Of a stretch of DNA of 64,000 bases, positions 36,449 through 49,154 are shown piece after piece. This stretch comes from Bigelowiella natans CCMP2755. Its lineage: Eukaryota > Cercozoa > Chlorarachniophyceae. The stretch covers positions 1 through 64,000 of the forward strand of contig ADNK01002621.1 in NCBI GenBank assembly GCA_000320545.1, given 5' to 3'. The notes beneath the pieces were generated by a model that was not told the DNA's origin, searched no databases, and saw nothing but the letters and a program-made list of their open reading frames with translations. A program made the translations under genes and the position numbers. How positions within the stretch are numbered: the first letter of the stretch is position 1; each line of letters starts with the position of its first letter.

Positions 36449-37470
36449 CCGGCAACAACGGCAGTGAGAGAGAATTCGTCAAAAGTGCCGAGGTATTGCA
36501 GAAGTCATAGATTTCAATCTCTTGGTCACCTTTCTATTCCACACTCATCCGAATCACCCATACGTATTATCATCCCATCTAGTCTCTTACCCCTTCCTTT
36601 TCTCGATCACTGTGACGTCAGCTCCAAGCAGAGCGCACTCTATTGCACAACGTAGACCGGCAGGACCGCCCCCTACGACCAACACCCTGAAACCTGGTGG
36701 CCAACATCATATGAGCACTTATTCGCCCAAAGCATGTAATACACACTAGCAGAAAGGGGCTGCACTGCATGAACCACCCTTTGCGGGATAATTTTCGTAT
36801 TCCTGGGAATCCCATCGGTCCAGCAGCTGCTGACAGTAACGCTTCTCTTTGCATCTTCGATGACCCGGCATCGCGTCTCGGATGTACATCTATAAATATC
36901 GTCATCGTTATGAGCAGCAGCAGCTGTTTTCTTGAAACGCTGATATGAAGCAATTGGAGGCGCTGCGGAGCTCATTAAAATGGACTGATTCTTTCAAATT
37001 TGAAGAGATCAAATATATCTCAAATGGGCGAAAACAATACCAGAGCTCTTTTCGAATCATGGTCAAAATTAGGATCCTTGATCTTCTTTATGTAAGGAAC
37101 TGCTGCGAGCTTCAACCTAGGTAAGTCGCAACAGTTAGGGGAGAGGGCGGGGCGCGGGGGAACGAGATATAGCGGCTAAGAATTTTTATGATGAATCCGT
37201 TTGATTTTTACATCGTTGTCGTACAAACCGGTGTGCTGAGTCTACAACTTGCTCCATTCCCTCCGCCTCTTGAAAATCCTAACAATTGAGGAGGAGGAGG
37301 GAGTTCGTTGGTTGCGATCACCTTTTCTTGATGGCACGTAAGCATTAGATAACCTTAAAAGCAAGGCGAACAGACTCTGGATCTTTCGTTCTACGCTGTC
37401 TCCATCGCCTCTGGATGAGGACGATGAACCGCAGAGCGAGCACGCGGAACGAGTCGTCTTCGGTAGCCAT
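31025..37470 (-). CDS. MICAL-type FAD monooxygenase with C-terminal villin headpiece
   Basis: Exons seen (minus): 37470-37354, 37109-37041, 36984-about 36750, 36686-36591, 36386-36350, 36117-36071, 35668-about 35432, about 34962-34912, 34756-34713, an unplaced exon, 34017-33920, 33692-33650, 33409-33308, 33122-32844, 32661-32531, 32301-32180, 31940-31490, 31329-31260 and 31068-31025. Ends marked about, and a small exon between 32180 and 31940, are unresolved. FAD motifs are [17 protein letters not shown] (GxGxxG), [80 protein letters not shown] and [20 protein letters not shown], in MICAL order. A low-complexity linker leads to a villin headpiece: [52 protein letters not shown]. MICALs oxidise actin Met44/47, and headpieces bind F-actin. 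No CH or LIM domain was found. Confidence 0.82.
33177..33266. repeat. AT and GT repeats in a MICAL-like intron
   Basis: AT run to about 33210, then an interrupted GT run. Confidence 0.95.
33726..33764. repeat. CAG trinucleotide repeat
   Basis: About 13 units. On the minus strand it lies just upstream of the acceptor of exon 33692-33650, so it is probably intronic. Confidence 0.9.
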
Positions 37471-38287
37471 TGTGAATTTTCGTATGTTTCGCTAAGAAAT
37501 GCCGGGGAATTCGTCTGTACGACAACCACTTTTTACGTCATATTCGCATAGAAACAGCTCACAAGAGTATGCCGTCCATCGGCCCTTCGATTAGTAGATA
37601 GATAGATGGATAGAAAGACGTCATAGGGCGAGCTGTGGTTGGACAACGATAATCCCGTTGTTGGCGCCTGCTGCGGGTCTGTCAATACCGTTAATGAATA
37701 CTCTGGGGCAACAAATATGTTCGCCGACCTGGGTGTTGAAGAAAGAAGGACCTGGCGGGATCATGTGTCGTAGGATGTTGTTGTTGGAGCCTCTTGGATC
37801 TTAGCGATTGTCATTAAACTCCTTACATGTTAATTATAGAGGGGAGATTGTTCTATCACACTTTTGCACCACATCTATGCATCCATGCATGCAACTAAAG
37901 TCGCAAAAATTTCGAACCAGCAACATGATCGGCGTGCACTGTCGCATCGGAGGTCACATGCTGAGCACTCTAGAGCTACAGCAATGACTAGGTGACGCAT
38001 GGCCGACGTACATTTACTAGGGACACGATAAATGTTGTATTGTATGCCGATGCATTTCTGTGTTCAAATGCATGCGATCCACAAACCATGGAAGTGCATT
38101 GGTCGATTTAAACGTGTACGTACATCGTACAACTCTGCAACACACGGCAGACATGTCTGTCTACATGTGTCCCGTTTGCGAGCGGACACATGCTGCTATG
38201 CTAGGTTTTGCGAAGCGGTAATTCCCCATGATAACTAGATAATTGTGGCAACAACAAACATGACACATCAAATGAGCACGTACAGTA
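37471..38287. other. Spacer between giant lyase gene 3' end and MICAL-like gene start
   Basis: No coding signal. It should hold the MICAL-like promoter and the 3' end of the lyase receptor gene. It contains GCTAGCAAGGC (near 38327) and CATGCATGC-type words shared with the other spacers. Confidence 0.5.
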
Positions 38288-41200
38288 TCATATTCGCGTG
38301 GGCGTGGCACGAGAGCCTTCTTTAGCTAGCAAGGCTTGGTTTCTACTAGAATCATTAGACGGCATGATTGAGGATGTCTGCACTACGACACCATCTACTA
38401 CAGATGAGGGAGCTTGCTGTGCTCTCCTAGAGGTCGACGGCACTAGTAAGCCTCTGATGGAAGACTGTGCACGCCGAGAGAGTCCAACATCAGAGCTCAA
38501 CTCTGGAACTCCTCGATGACTGGTCAACGGCGTACCAACTTGCGAACCTCCAATGGGTGTGTGAGGGGTGGAAGGGTCTCTTGAATTGTTGAAGTCTGAT
38601 CCTTGAGAGGCTACATTTTTTTCCTGGGGGTGTCGTTGCTTCGAGTCCATGACATTGAGCTCCAGAGGAGAAGGGGAGTGTCTTCCAGACTTATCCTTTG
38701 CAAGTCGACCTCTAGCTCCACCCTGCCCTCTCCACTTCAAGTACCAATATATCCCACCACACAACATGACCGCAACTGCAACCATAACTATTATGATGGG
38801 CAAAGCTAACAGCTTGTCATCGCTATCATTAACACTCCCTTCATCGATCTCAATGCTATCACTCTCGGAGAATGCCGTCGAGAATGCAGTTAGATGCGTG
38901 CACCTGCACAATGTTGATAGTTCGCGTATCTCATGCACCAAGCAACCAGTAGTTGACCAAGCCTGAGCCTCAACGTCGAAGTATCTGCAGGATCTTCTTC
39001 CTCCGCTGTTCCTGCTGAGGGCGTTGGTTGACAAGGGGATGGTGATATCGATCGGGCCGGTCCCATTGATTGTTATTTCTCTTCCTCCGTATGCATCATG
39101 AAAGGAGAGGACGACAATATCAGAATTGGTCGTGTTGCCTATGTCCGCAAAGCTATAAGCTTCTTTATTCAGCCTGTAGAAACGGGTCTCTAGCTCCTGG
39201 ACCCCAGAGAAGTTGGCACCTTGAAAAACACGGCTGCTGACCACAAACTTGGGCCTATCTGGCCCTTGCTCCCCAAACAGTACTCCCGGAGCGTCTTCAT
39301 CGCTCTCATCGACAAACGCAGCGACATAATCCTTTCTAACTTTGACTTCTGTGTTATCATCGGTCCTAATACTCAAGTTCTGTCCAGGCACGATGCCCTT
39401 GGCTAACGCTCCAGAGACTTCGTCCAGAATCCTTGAAAAAGACCTTAGACGACCCCCGCCTCCACTCCCGGCCCTCGATGATGAGGAAGAATTTGAGGGA
39501 GAATAGGATAAGGAGTCGACGTATGTAGCTACTGACGAAGAGGTCACAATATCCAAAGCCATGGTGGGGCTAAGAGCCAATTCATTGGTATTTACGGTAC
39601 TGAGAACAGCTAACGTCGAGCTTAATACTTCCTCTCCAACACTCTCAGAGCTCTCAGACTTTGAACCAAATACGATTCGAAGGAGAGCCAGACCTTGCTC
39701 GACCTCGGTTTGAGTGCTTGCATTCGTAATGACGTTCTTTGTGGAGCGCAATATACTCTCTTTGATGTTACGGTTACGCCTTAGCCTCTCGGCCCGTTGG
39801 GCGCTATTACCAGCAGCATCTGTTTGTAGTATTTCTTCAATGGCAGCAGCGATCTGCAACGCCTGGCCTAGCTCACCGTTACTGACTGAGTTGCTCAGCT
39901 CTCGGTCAATTATCGAGAGAGAGGTCTCCTCCACGTTATTGGTGGTCGAGCTTGCGGAGCTCGATGTGTTAAACTGAAGCAGTGATGGTCGCACGGTCAC
40001 GTCGAAGTCCGTGTATGCCATGGCTCCTTCACCATTTCGAGGGTCTGAATCACTGATGCATGCCCTCACCTTCTGTTTGTATGCGTTGGCCTCTAGCCCT
40101 GCTGGCAGTGCTCTCACCGTTATCGTAGGCGACTGCGCCCAATCTCCAAGCATATAATCTTCTGAAACGTCTCCTCCCACGCTACTCTTCAGCATCACGA
40201 AGCGATACCACAAGGAGGAGGAGGAGGAACCGCTAGGATCGTCTGGATCTGACCATCCACTGCAGCTGAAGGTGAAGTAGTCGAAATCGAGAGTCGTACC
40301 GTTGTCCTGTGATGCGATACAGGAGCCGCCGGAGGCTGGCGCATCTGCAACGAGGATGACGTGAGCCGTCCCAGACCTCCTGCCAGCCCCCCTCACATTG
40401 ACCGTACAGGTCGTCTGGCGGCCTGCAGCTAGCTGGGACTTTGGAATGCGTAGATATGATGATGAGAGAGAACCAGCAGCTCCTGTGTTGAAACCGCCTC
40501 CTGCACACGCCCACTCAAAGGTGTAGGCTCTAAACTGGGCGAGATCTGCCGCATCGAAGGTGGCTGAGAGAACGATATCCCTACTTGGGTCGACAAGATG
40601 CACCTCAGATTCATTCATTGGCTTACTTGGGGAGACGACCTCTACCCCAACAAGAATCGTCGGGCTAAGAGACACAGAGATCTTGACCCTCGCTGTCGCA
40701 GATCGAGTGTCGTAGGCTGAGCTCACATCCAGGTAGAAGTAGTAGTCTTGGCCTCCCTCTAGCGCGTTGGCGGGGACTAAAAGTTTGGAGGACGCCATAG
40801 AAGGGGGCATCGCATTTGCGGAGAAGCAAGGGGCCGTGCTCGAAGAGAAGACACGTTCGCACCGCCAACGGTAACCTATGTCATATCTTCTCGAGCTCCG
40901 CTGAGCTGGGTCTTTTGATGTGGAGCCGTCGAGGATAAATGATCGAGTGACAGATACGAGTCTATCACCGCCTCTTATTCTTGCCTTGATATCCTTTGCT
41001 ATAGCGTCGATACAAACGTCCTGTGTCTTAGTGTTCGACCACGCGCCAATACCCGCCTGGATCCCCATAGCACTGTAGGAAACCTTGAAGCAGTACACAA
41101 AGCCTGGAGTTAAGCTGTATTTTGGAATGAGTAACTTGTTTGAAGTTGGTCGTTTAATCTCCACATAGGGCCCAGACGTCTGGCGCCATAGGTAATGCCG

Positions 41201-44200
41201 CATTTTGGGGTCGCACACCTTTACAATACCTCGAGCTTTAATATTGACCCATCGTGAGGTATACAGAGTGCGGTTCTGTGGGCCAATGATTGAAAGCACC
41301 ATCGTGGGATAGTCAATACCGCACTCTTTGCATCGAAGGTTCGGCTTGTACAGACTGCCAGGACTTCTGCATGAATATTCGCGCGTCATCCTCGAGCCAA
41401 CAGGATAATACCCCACTTTACAATCGACGGTGCAGCTTGACCCCGAATCCAATATCTGACCTTCTAAGCAGCCTCCAGTGGCCGCACCTTTTACTCCAGG
41501 TTGAAACTCCCCGGGAAGCTCGCAAGTCACAGCCGGGCTTGTATCTGTTATAGCTATACACGACAGCGTTGGTGCCTCCAAAGTGCCTTCATGGCAATGG
41601 TATATACTTGTGCCTGAGGCCGAATAGTATCCACTCGCACATCCGACTTTGCAGAACGACCCACCCTCCAGCCGTGCTCCAGCAAAGCACTTAACGCTAC
41701 TGCCACCACTTGGTACTACATTGTTGGTGAAGAAGGATGGGAGCTGACATGAAGCCTCTTGGCACTTTAGCGCTGGCCTCAAGAGCCTACCTTCTACTGA
41801 GCAAACGAATTGGGATGGATTTATGTTTGTGGTTGTGGTGGGAACGTATCCTATGGCGCAGGATACTGTGCAGCTTGTTCCCCTCGATAGGTAGTTGTTC
41901 GATAAAGAGCCAGGGTCTGGGCAAGTATTATGTATAATGCCCCTGCCGTAGTACCGAGGCAGCTTGCAATCGGCTCGAGTGGGTTGACTTGTTGGAAGGC
42001 GAATGATTCGAGGTGAGGGAGCCTTTGTTGGAAGCCTTGATGGATAGCGTGTGGGACGGTGCGAGGGAGGAAGAGGGTCTGTGTTGGGTTGGCGCGTTGG
42101 AAAGCGTGTGGGGTATGGAGTTTGAAGGAATGTGGGCTGTCTCGTTGGCACAAGAGGAAGGTAGGTTGGCAGTTTAGTCGGAATAGGGTTTGGATACGGA
42201 GTTGGATATGATGATGATGATGAGGAAGGCGTTGGCCGAGATGTGGTTGGAACACCCGTGGAGATACCGGCACATTGAACAACAGGTGCAGGCGTGGGCT
42301 GAGAAGCAATGCCGATGGAACTGGTCGTCACCTTGAGCCGAGGCGGTTGACTTCCGCGACGGCTGTAACATTTGAAGCCTTTGTAGTCTGTATTCGGCTC
42401 AACCCAGAATGTGACCCACTGAGCTGATCGGGCCAGCGCACCGACCAGATGAGCCTTCACGTCAAATTCGAAGTAACGATTGGTGGCGTTGACCGCTAGT
42501 TCCGTGATCTTGCTTCCTTTCAAAGGGCTACTCGACCACGTTACTGATCCTTCGTTGATCGACGAGTCGCTTTGCGCAGCAAACACAGAAAACACGCCGC
42601 CGCCATTTTTTAACGTTACAGCATAAAGACGAAGCTGAGCCATCCGTACTTCGCCTCCCATTCCCAAGAAATGTGACACATTAAAGTTGAAGAGCCCCAC
42701 AATCTTGGCATTTGCATTACGGTACACCTCCACATTGGACCAGTCGCCTGTAGAGGTCGGAGAAGCCTCTCGAATCGATGCGTCGTTGTCGCACACATCT
42801 GAAACCGTCGAGATTGTTGCCCCTGCAGTGACGTACACAGATTTGGAAGTTCCCTGGCCACCGGCTGCATCAACCGCTACAGCTCGCAAGGCGTAAGACC
42901 CAGGCGATGGTGGACTCCAATCTACGGTGTATGGCGCTTGGGTGTCAACGCCAATCGACACACCACTTGCAAAAAACTCCACCCGTGACACAGTGCCGTC
43001 GCTGTCTTCTGCTGCTGCGGCAATGACAGCGCTTTGCCCAACCTGTAAGTTGGTGAGAGCGGCAGGCGAGATGATCAAGGCCGAGGGCAGACGATTCCCA
43101 ACAAACACATCTACTGTCAACGACGTAGCATTGTTGCCATCAGTATCCTTGGCGACCGCCTTGATTGAGTATGAACCATCTGGAGGAGTGAATCCAATAC
43201 GGAAAGGAGGAGGAGCTCGAGACACGCCAATAAGGCAATCGCCGGCGAAGAATAAAACCTTTTCGATGCCCCCAGGGCTTCCAATCTTTGAGCCAGAAGG
43301 ATCTGTGGCATTAGCATAGATCTCAATGTTCTGCCCCGAGATGAAACTGGTGCCGTTTGAGGGAGAGACAACGGAAATGGTGGGAAGGTGACTTTGATCC
43401 TGTATCCACAGAGACATGGAAGTGTCGATGAAGGTGGAGATACGAACAGCGTCAAAATAAAGCGTCCTCATATCTCGGATCTCTGTGTACATGCCAAACT
43501 TGATGTATCCTCTTGACGAGGAGCTCGCGAGGTTTCGTCCTAGGTGTTCAAAGGCAAGTTTGCCATTGAGCCAGACGCGGATGATGCCGCTACTTGACGT
43601 CGAAGACTTGTAGTACACCTTCACGTCTGTCCAAGCGTCTCGCTTTGCATAGCCAATAGGCGTTCCTTCGTCGGTCGGGCTCGTGAAGTACTCGCCCCTG
43701 AAAAACAACCTGTAGTCGCCCAAGTTGCTCATCCTCAGCGCAGCTGGGGGGTTGCCTCCTCCGACCTGCTTCCATTGCGAGATGACACATGAGTATCTGG
43801 AAACTTGGTCCCAAGTGAAATCAGGCCTGAAGCTCATCGTGTAGTAATATTCATCACCGGGGTAGAACTTGTACGCCTCAGCACTCGTATCTAACTCGGC
43901 ACGGTAGGCATAGTCGCTATTGGGGTAACTTCGGCCGTCCGCCTGCACTTTGAGCACATATCGTCCTTCTCTGGCCCAATCTACCTCAACGACCGAATGG
44001 TTGTGCAGTTTGCTAGGACCGATGTTAGTGCCACCTTTCCTCACCGAGCTATCTCCATTCTCTGAGTACGTTGGAGTCAGAGGTACAACAAGCCCCGATT
44101 CCACCGTCCCGCTTTCCCATGAGGCAGAGACTGCACGTCCCCCACCCTGGCTTCGTGTGTTGGGGGCGTGTGTGGGCTGGCGAGAAAGAGGAGAAGGGGG

Positions 44201-47065
44201 AGCTCCAGGGTCAAGTGTGGGTTGTAGGGCCGGTTGATTGGTGGGGTGCCTTGTAGGTTGTTGCGTAGGCAGAGGTTGTTTAGTCGGCTGCAGCGTTGGC
44301 ATTGGAGTTGGATTGGAAGGCGACCGGCTTGGATATGGAGTTGGAGCTTTTGTTGGTGAATGCGTTGGGAATGGAGTCGGATTTGATGGTACTCTGTTAG
44401 GATCGTAGAAGGATGGGTATTTAGTTGGCTGCTTTGTAGGCTGGCGGGTAGAGGGTGCCGGTGATGCAGCTGTAGGATACGCTGTCGGATAATTCGATGG
44501 GGAGGTAAGTGGGCTTACAGTTGCTGTTGGCGATGCTGTTAAGGCTGCTCCAAATAGAGCAGGAAATGATATTGAAGCACCAGCATAATAGCTTGTAGAG
44601 TGATTGTAGTATTCTGCCTGGGACGGATGGGGAAGGGGGACTTCCAACAGGGTCACAGAGCTAGTTGAACGTATCACAACCTTGCTGAGGGATTGCTTTG
44701 GCCACACACCCTGGAATGCGAATGGAATTGAGGCATCTTCGAAGATTTGAGGTAATGAGAAGCGTACGGTTAACTTCGGCAGTGGAGATGAAGAATAGCT
44801 GGGAACCAAAGGCCAGCCAGGAATCTGACTCAGCGTGCGGTTGGCGAGTGCAACAGTCAAGTTCCACTTAGATTCGGTTGAAGGGCGCCTGAGTTGCAGT
44901 AGAACAGCCTGCTCTGCGATGACATCAATGTTAGAGCCACCTGGGCCGATAGGTAGCGTGATTGATGTCTGAGGCTTATAGAACGCTGCCTGGATGCTTT
45001 TTGGTCTGCGAAAAGACCCCTCTCGATAATCTACAACCACTTGTGCGTGCTCATCGTTGCGGAGGACTACAATACCCGTTGAGGTAAATAGTGTCTTTGC
45101 AAGGTCTCCTATCTCATTGGGATTCTTGGATGGGACTACGGCGTACTTATATTCTGCATCGGAGGGGTTCGCACCGTGGTCAATAACGATTAGCATGATG
45201 TAGTCTGAGTTTTCGTACTCTCCACCACTCACCCACCTTCTCTTCTCTCCCCAGCTACGGCTTGACTTGGCGCTGCTATCTGTAGCCACCACATCACTGT
45301 AGCCGCATCTGAGCTCCAAATTTATAGCTTGATTGGAAAATGGGTTTGATATTATGTATCCAACACCAGCTTGGTGGATCCACGCAGCCTGCAACGGCTG
45401 GATAGCGATCGATGTTGTGCAGCCATTACTTGTGGAGAAGGGAATTACGGTCGCAGCCGAAGGAGATGTAGCTGAAACTTTGTATGTTATTTCCCCACGC
45501 CACCGCGTTTGGTCAACCGTCGTAACGATTGGCCTACCCTGCCCTGCCTTAATTCTGTTTATGGAGTTGCCCAATAGGACAGCCCCAAAGTCCATGAAGA
45601 AGAAACCCTTGTTGGCTGTAGCTGTGTTGTAATCTTCAGTCTCCTGCAAGCTTTGGCTGTACCGAAAGGCAGAAATTCCTATCTCCCCATCAGAGACGGT
45701 GCCGGCAAATGAATTTCCTCCACACCGATATCCTTTCTTTGGAATATTATCTGTCCGCCATTCCTCAGTGACTCCTAGTTGAAGTATGTGGTTGGTGTGA
45801 GAAGAGAATAAGTGAAATAATGGTGATGATGATGATGATGATGATGATAAGAAGGATGAGGAGAAGGAGGAGGATGGGGAGGGGTTTGGAAAGTACAAAA
45901 ACAACGGTGAATCGGTGGGTGTGGTTGATACCCGGGAGCACGTGCCAATCCATTCTGGCCCTTATCATATCATATTCATCCCCGTAAACCTTGACCTGGA
46001 AGAGCCCCGACCCCATATGCCATGACTTGCCTGGTGACTCAAAATCCTCTGCTCCTTGTGCCATATTCGATCGCATCCTCACAGACATATACCAGCCATT
46101 CACTCGGTGTACCATTGCATTGACATTCCAAAAAGCTGTGTTTCCGTTCCTTGCTGGTTGTGGTCCCTCGGATGACGAAGTACTTGCTCTTAAAGCCTCA
46201 AGTACAGTTTCTCCACAAGTGGAGGATATCTCAGCGGCAAAATAGTCAACAATGATATCAACGGCTTCCCTAAATATCCTACTCCAAAATTCAAACATGA
46301 AGTCGGAAAAGTAGCTCCGTCCGCTAAACCCAAAATCAAGGTGCCCTTTGAAGACGATCTTTGGGTATGTATACACGAGAAATTTGGCTGGTGTCTCGAA
46401 CCAAGATGCCGGAAAAGCGTAGCGGGTTTGTCGGACGATCTTGGCCACCTTGAATTTGTTTGTGTGAGTGTGCGCGTGTGTGCGTGTGTGCATGTGTGTG
46501 TGTGCGCGTGTGTGCGTGTGCGCGTGCGAATGTGAAAAGGTTTTTAAAAAAATAATGGCAAAACATTGGATGTTGCGACACCTTGAGAGGATCGTTGAGC
46601 CATTCAAATCCATAGGCCCATAAAGCACTATCCTGGCAATTATCACAGTGGTGCGAAATCATGCCATCCGGCAAAAATCCGGACATGAACATCATTTTTG
46701 GCCTAGTATAAACGTCTAGCAAAAGAGAACGGACATCTTCGAAAACACCTGTTCGAAAACAAAGTATTTGTTGTGAGTGAAACAACGTGACGGTTAAAGA
46801 TGGTGCCTTGCCTTGCGGTGTTGGAAGAGCATGAATGAAAGCAAAGTTTGAGGTTATTGATTTCCCAGAGGAAAAGGATCTTGAATCGGTGTAGTCCAAT
46901 GAAAAGTTGTAACTATTGGAGTACCTGTGTATTTTATGCGTGTATCGATCTATGTAATCATAATTCGACACTTTATCACGACTTTATGTACGAACACAAA
47001 TATACTTACTAATCTGATTTCATGTAGTGAGTGGTGAATGTTTTGCGTGCGTATGTATTGGATCT

Positions 47066-47145
<80 letters not shown>

Positions 47146-48205
47146 ATGCGTGCGTGCGTGCATGTGTTGGTAGCGGAATATTTGGCAAAAACGACTGCAA
47201 GAACCAGCTAAAGTTCTTCGAATATCGCTACTAACACACATAAAATAGCAGATGCCATCGTAGCTCGCTTACCAATATGGCATGTAGCTGAATGGTTTGT
47301 TGTAGTCTTGCCATATTCCCATAAGTGCCACCCATCCTCGAAGCCGATGAGCTTGATTCGCGTCCTGCCAAAGGCCTGTGCTGTAGTTAGCATTTAGCAA
47401 GTCGCCCCAGCGGCCTTTAAGATACCCAAGCCATCGACGCCTGGGTGTAACGCAGAACCTGTTTGAACACGCACACAAGCATACTATCACAATATGATCC
47501 CAACGAAGCTTGTTCCGGGGAAAGAAACGCCCCTCTCCAACCCCTCTCTCATCTTCTTGAGGGTGGTGCATTTGTGGTCAAAAGCATTGTTCTCTTACTG
47601 CGTGGAGAGGAGACGATCTACGCCACTTTCAAACACCGATGCGATCTCCTTGTCAGCGCCTTGAGCTCGAATTTCCGCCCTCGCCCATTTCGACACCAGT
47701 AATGCAGGCAACCCGAGAGGATCCGTCAGGTCCCACTGGTGTGTAACCTGGTTGTGCGATAGCGTGTTTCTATTATAATCTACATACCCCTCGCACCGAA
47801 GGTTCTTGCGCGAGTCTTGAAGTAATGCGAATTCAGAGGGTGTCCACAAGTCACTCACGTCCACCGGTATAGCGGGTGCAAGCGCTCCGATCGAGCTCGC
47901 GATTGAGACAAGCAGCCGGCTCCTCGTTGCATTGTCAAGGCTATTAACCCTGCCGGTGTACGCGTAACCGAGCTTACCGATGTCCTCAGTCGCGCCCTGC
48001 CACTTTGAGTACAGACTACTGCTGCTGCGCCTCTGTGTTGGGGTCCATGTGTACATCGGCAGGTTCTTCAGCTGCCCTGCATTTGACTCGATATAGTTCA
48101 TTTCTGATAGAACCTGTAGAATATAGCAAATGAAATTTGTGCGCGTATACATGCATACACATGCCCCCCCTCCCCCTCCCCACTACGAACATGGATGGAG
48201 AAGGA

Positions 48206-48245
<40 letters not shown>

Positions 48246-48834
48246 CCCTTACGAATGTTATATCTTTGGTGTACTCTAAATTAATCCACCCTTCTTTCCC
48301 CTAATATCCATTTTCCCTGCTCCGCATAGATATACAAACCTGTGAGTCGCTGAAGGAGCCTCTTCCATAGGTCCGGGGTTCGGTGTATAGATATTCTAGG
48401 ATCCGACGGGACACGATTTCTTGTAGCGTCTGCTCCACTACCCTTATCTCAAATTCCACGGGGCATTCCCCCCCTCCACCTCCTATAGATCGAAGCTCTG
48501 CCCTCAGCGTGTACACCACCCCAACCTCCCCGGATGTGTTTTGGGGTGCCACTCTCAGAGCACCGAACAGCCTCCCTGCCTTGTCTCTTTCGTTAACCAC
48601 CTCGAACCGCCGCCCCGCACTCTCAATTAATACGTACTCTGTCCCATTCATAGACGATGAAGAGGAGGAGGAGACGAGACGGTTGGCAAGCGGATTGAGA
48701 CGGCCATGGACATATGTCCCTGCACTACTCCCAGCAGCTATGTCGAAGTAGCCTGCGAGAGTGTGCTGCGCATCGGGACAGAGGACAGAAGAGGCGGATA
48801 TAAGGGGAATGCAAAGGAAGACTAATTGCAGCAT
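38288..48834 (-). CDS. Giant surface protein: PL8 lyase, heparin-lyase-I-like lyase, CBM96-like, sushi-like, REJ, GPS, one TM
   Basis: Six exons in phase: 48834-48340, 48113-47599, 47440-47273, 46924-46582, 46448-45932 and 45774-38288 (3174 aa; last exon 7.5 kb). After a signal peptide, residues about 20-1050 are polysaccharide lyase family 8: an alpha-rich part with FLPDGMISHHCDNC and ALWAYGFEWL (candidate catalytic His and Tyr), HRVNGWYMSVRM, MDWHVLPGVTEEWRTDN, NSFAGTVSDG and ANKGFFFMDFGAVLLGNSI. Then: Pro/Thr-rich linker 1105-1225; heparin-lyase-I-like jelly roll 1228-1455 (ISQWKQVGGG, WTDVKVYYK, IIRVWLNGK, LYFDAVRIS); two Ig-like domains to about 1660; DNRLRE/CBM96-like 1667-1831; second Pro/Thr linker to about 1950; three Cys-rich sushi-like repeats; REJ/PKD-like 2170-2600; GAIN-like region ending in a GPS (CRYFDVEAQAW, GC, CRCTHLTAF); TM about 3000-3024; basic tail of 150 aa. 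It probably binds and cuts acidic polysaccharides at the cell surface. Confidence 0.88.
47069..47143. repeat. CT/TG repeat in a lyase-receptor intron
   Basis: A long CT run followed by TG units, between exons 47440-47273 and 46924-46582. Confidence 0.95.
48210..48242. repeat. GA repeat in the first lyase-receptor intron
   Basis: An uninterrupted GA run between exons 48834-48340 and 48113-47599. Confidence 0.95.
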
Positions 48835-49154
48835 TTGGCAATTGTTGCTCCCGTGTGTGCAGCGTGTGTCCCTTTTGAGTTGCCTGCCTCCAGGGTGTCC
48901 AGCTGTTGTTCCCTTTGAGTTCCCCCCCCTCGGAGTTGTAATGATTGTATTAAGATGCGTTCCACGCAAATCCGGCATAACGTTGCCGTTTTTCGGGGGA
49001 TCCCGGGGAAGGAAAATTCAGACGCCCCAACATTTTTGTGGTCGGTCAAACTCACACAGTGCTACCCAAAAACAACCTCATTTGGTTTGCATGCGACAAG
49101 AACGAAAAACTATAATGTTTCTCTTTTCGTCGTCCATGAATCGGTGACCACGTC

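Noticed and set aside
36750-36800. A 32-nt intron in the MICAL-like gene
   Set aside because: A donor near 36726 would fit the phase, but the intron would be shorter than any other here; the exon end was left open instead.
45765-46646. 293-aa minus frame as a separate gene
   Set aside because: Its conserved part (46448-45932) is an internal exon of the lyase receptor; the rest is intron with CA repeats.
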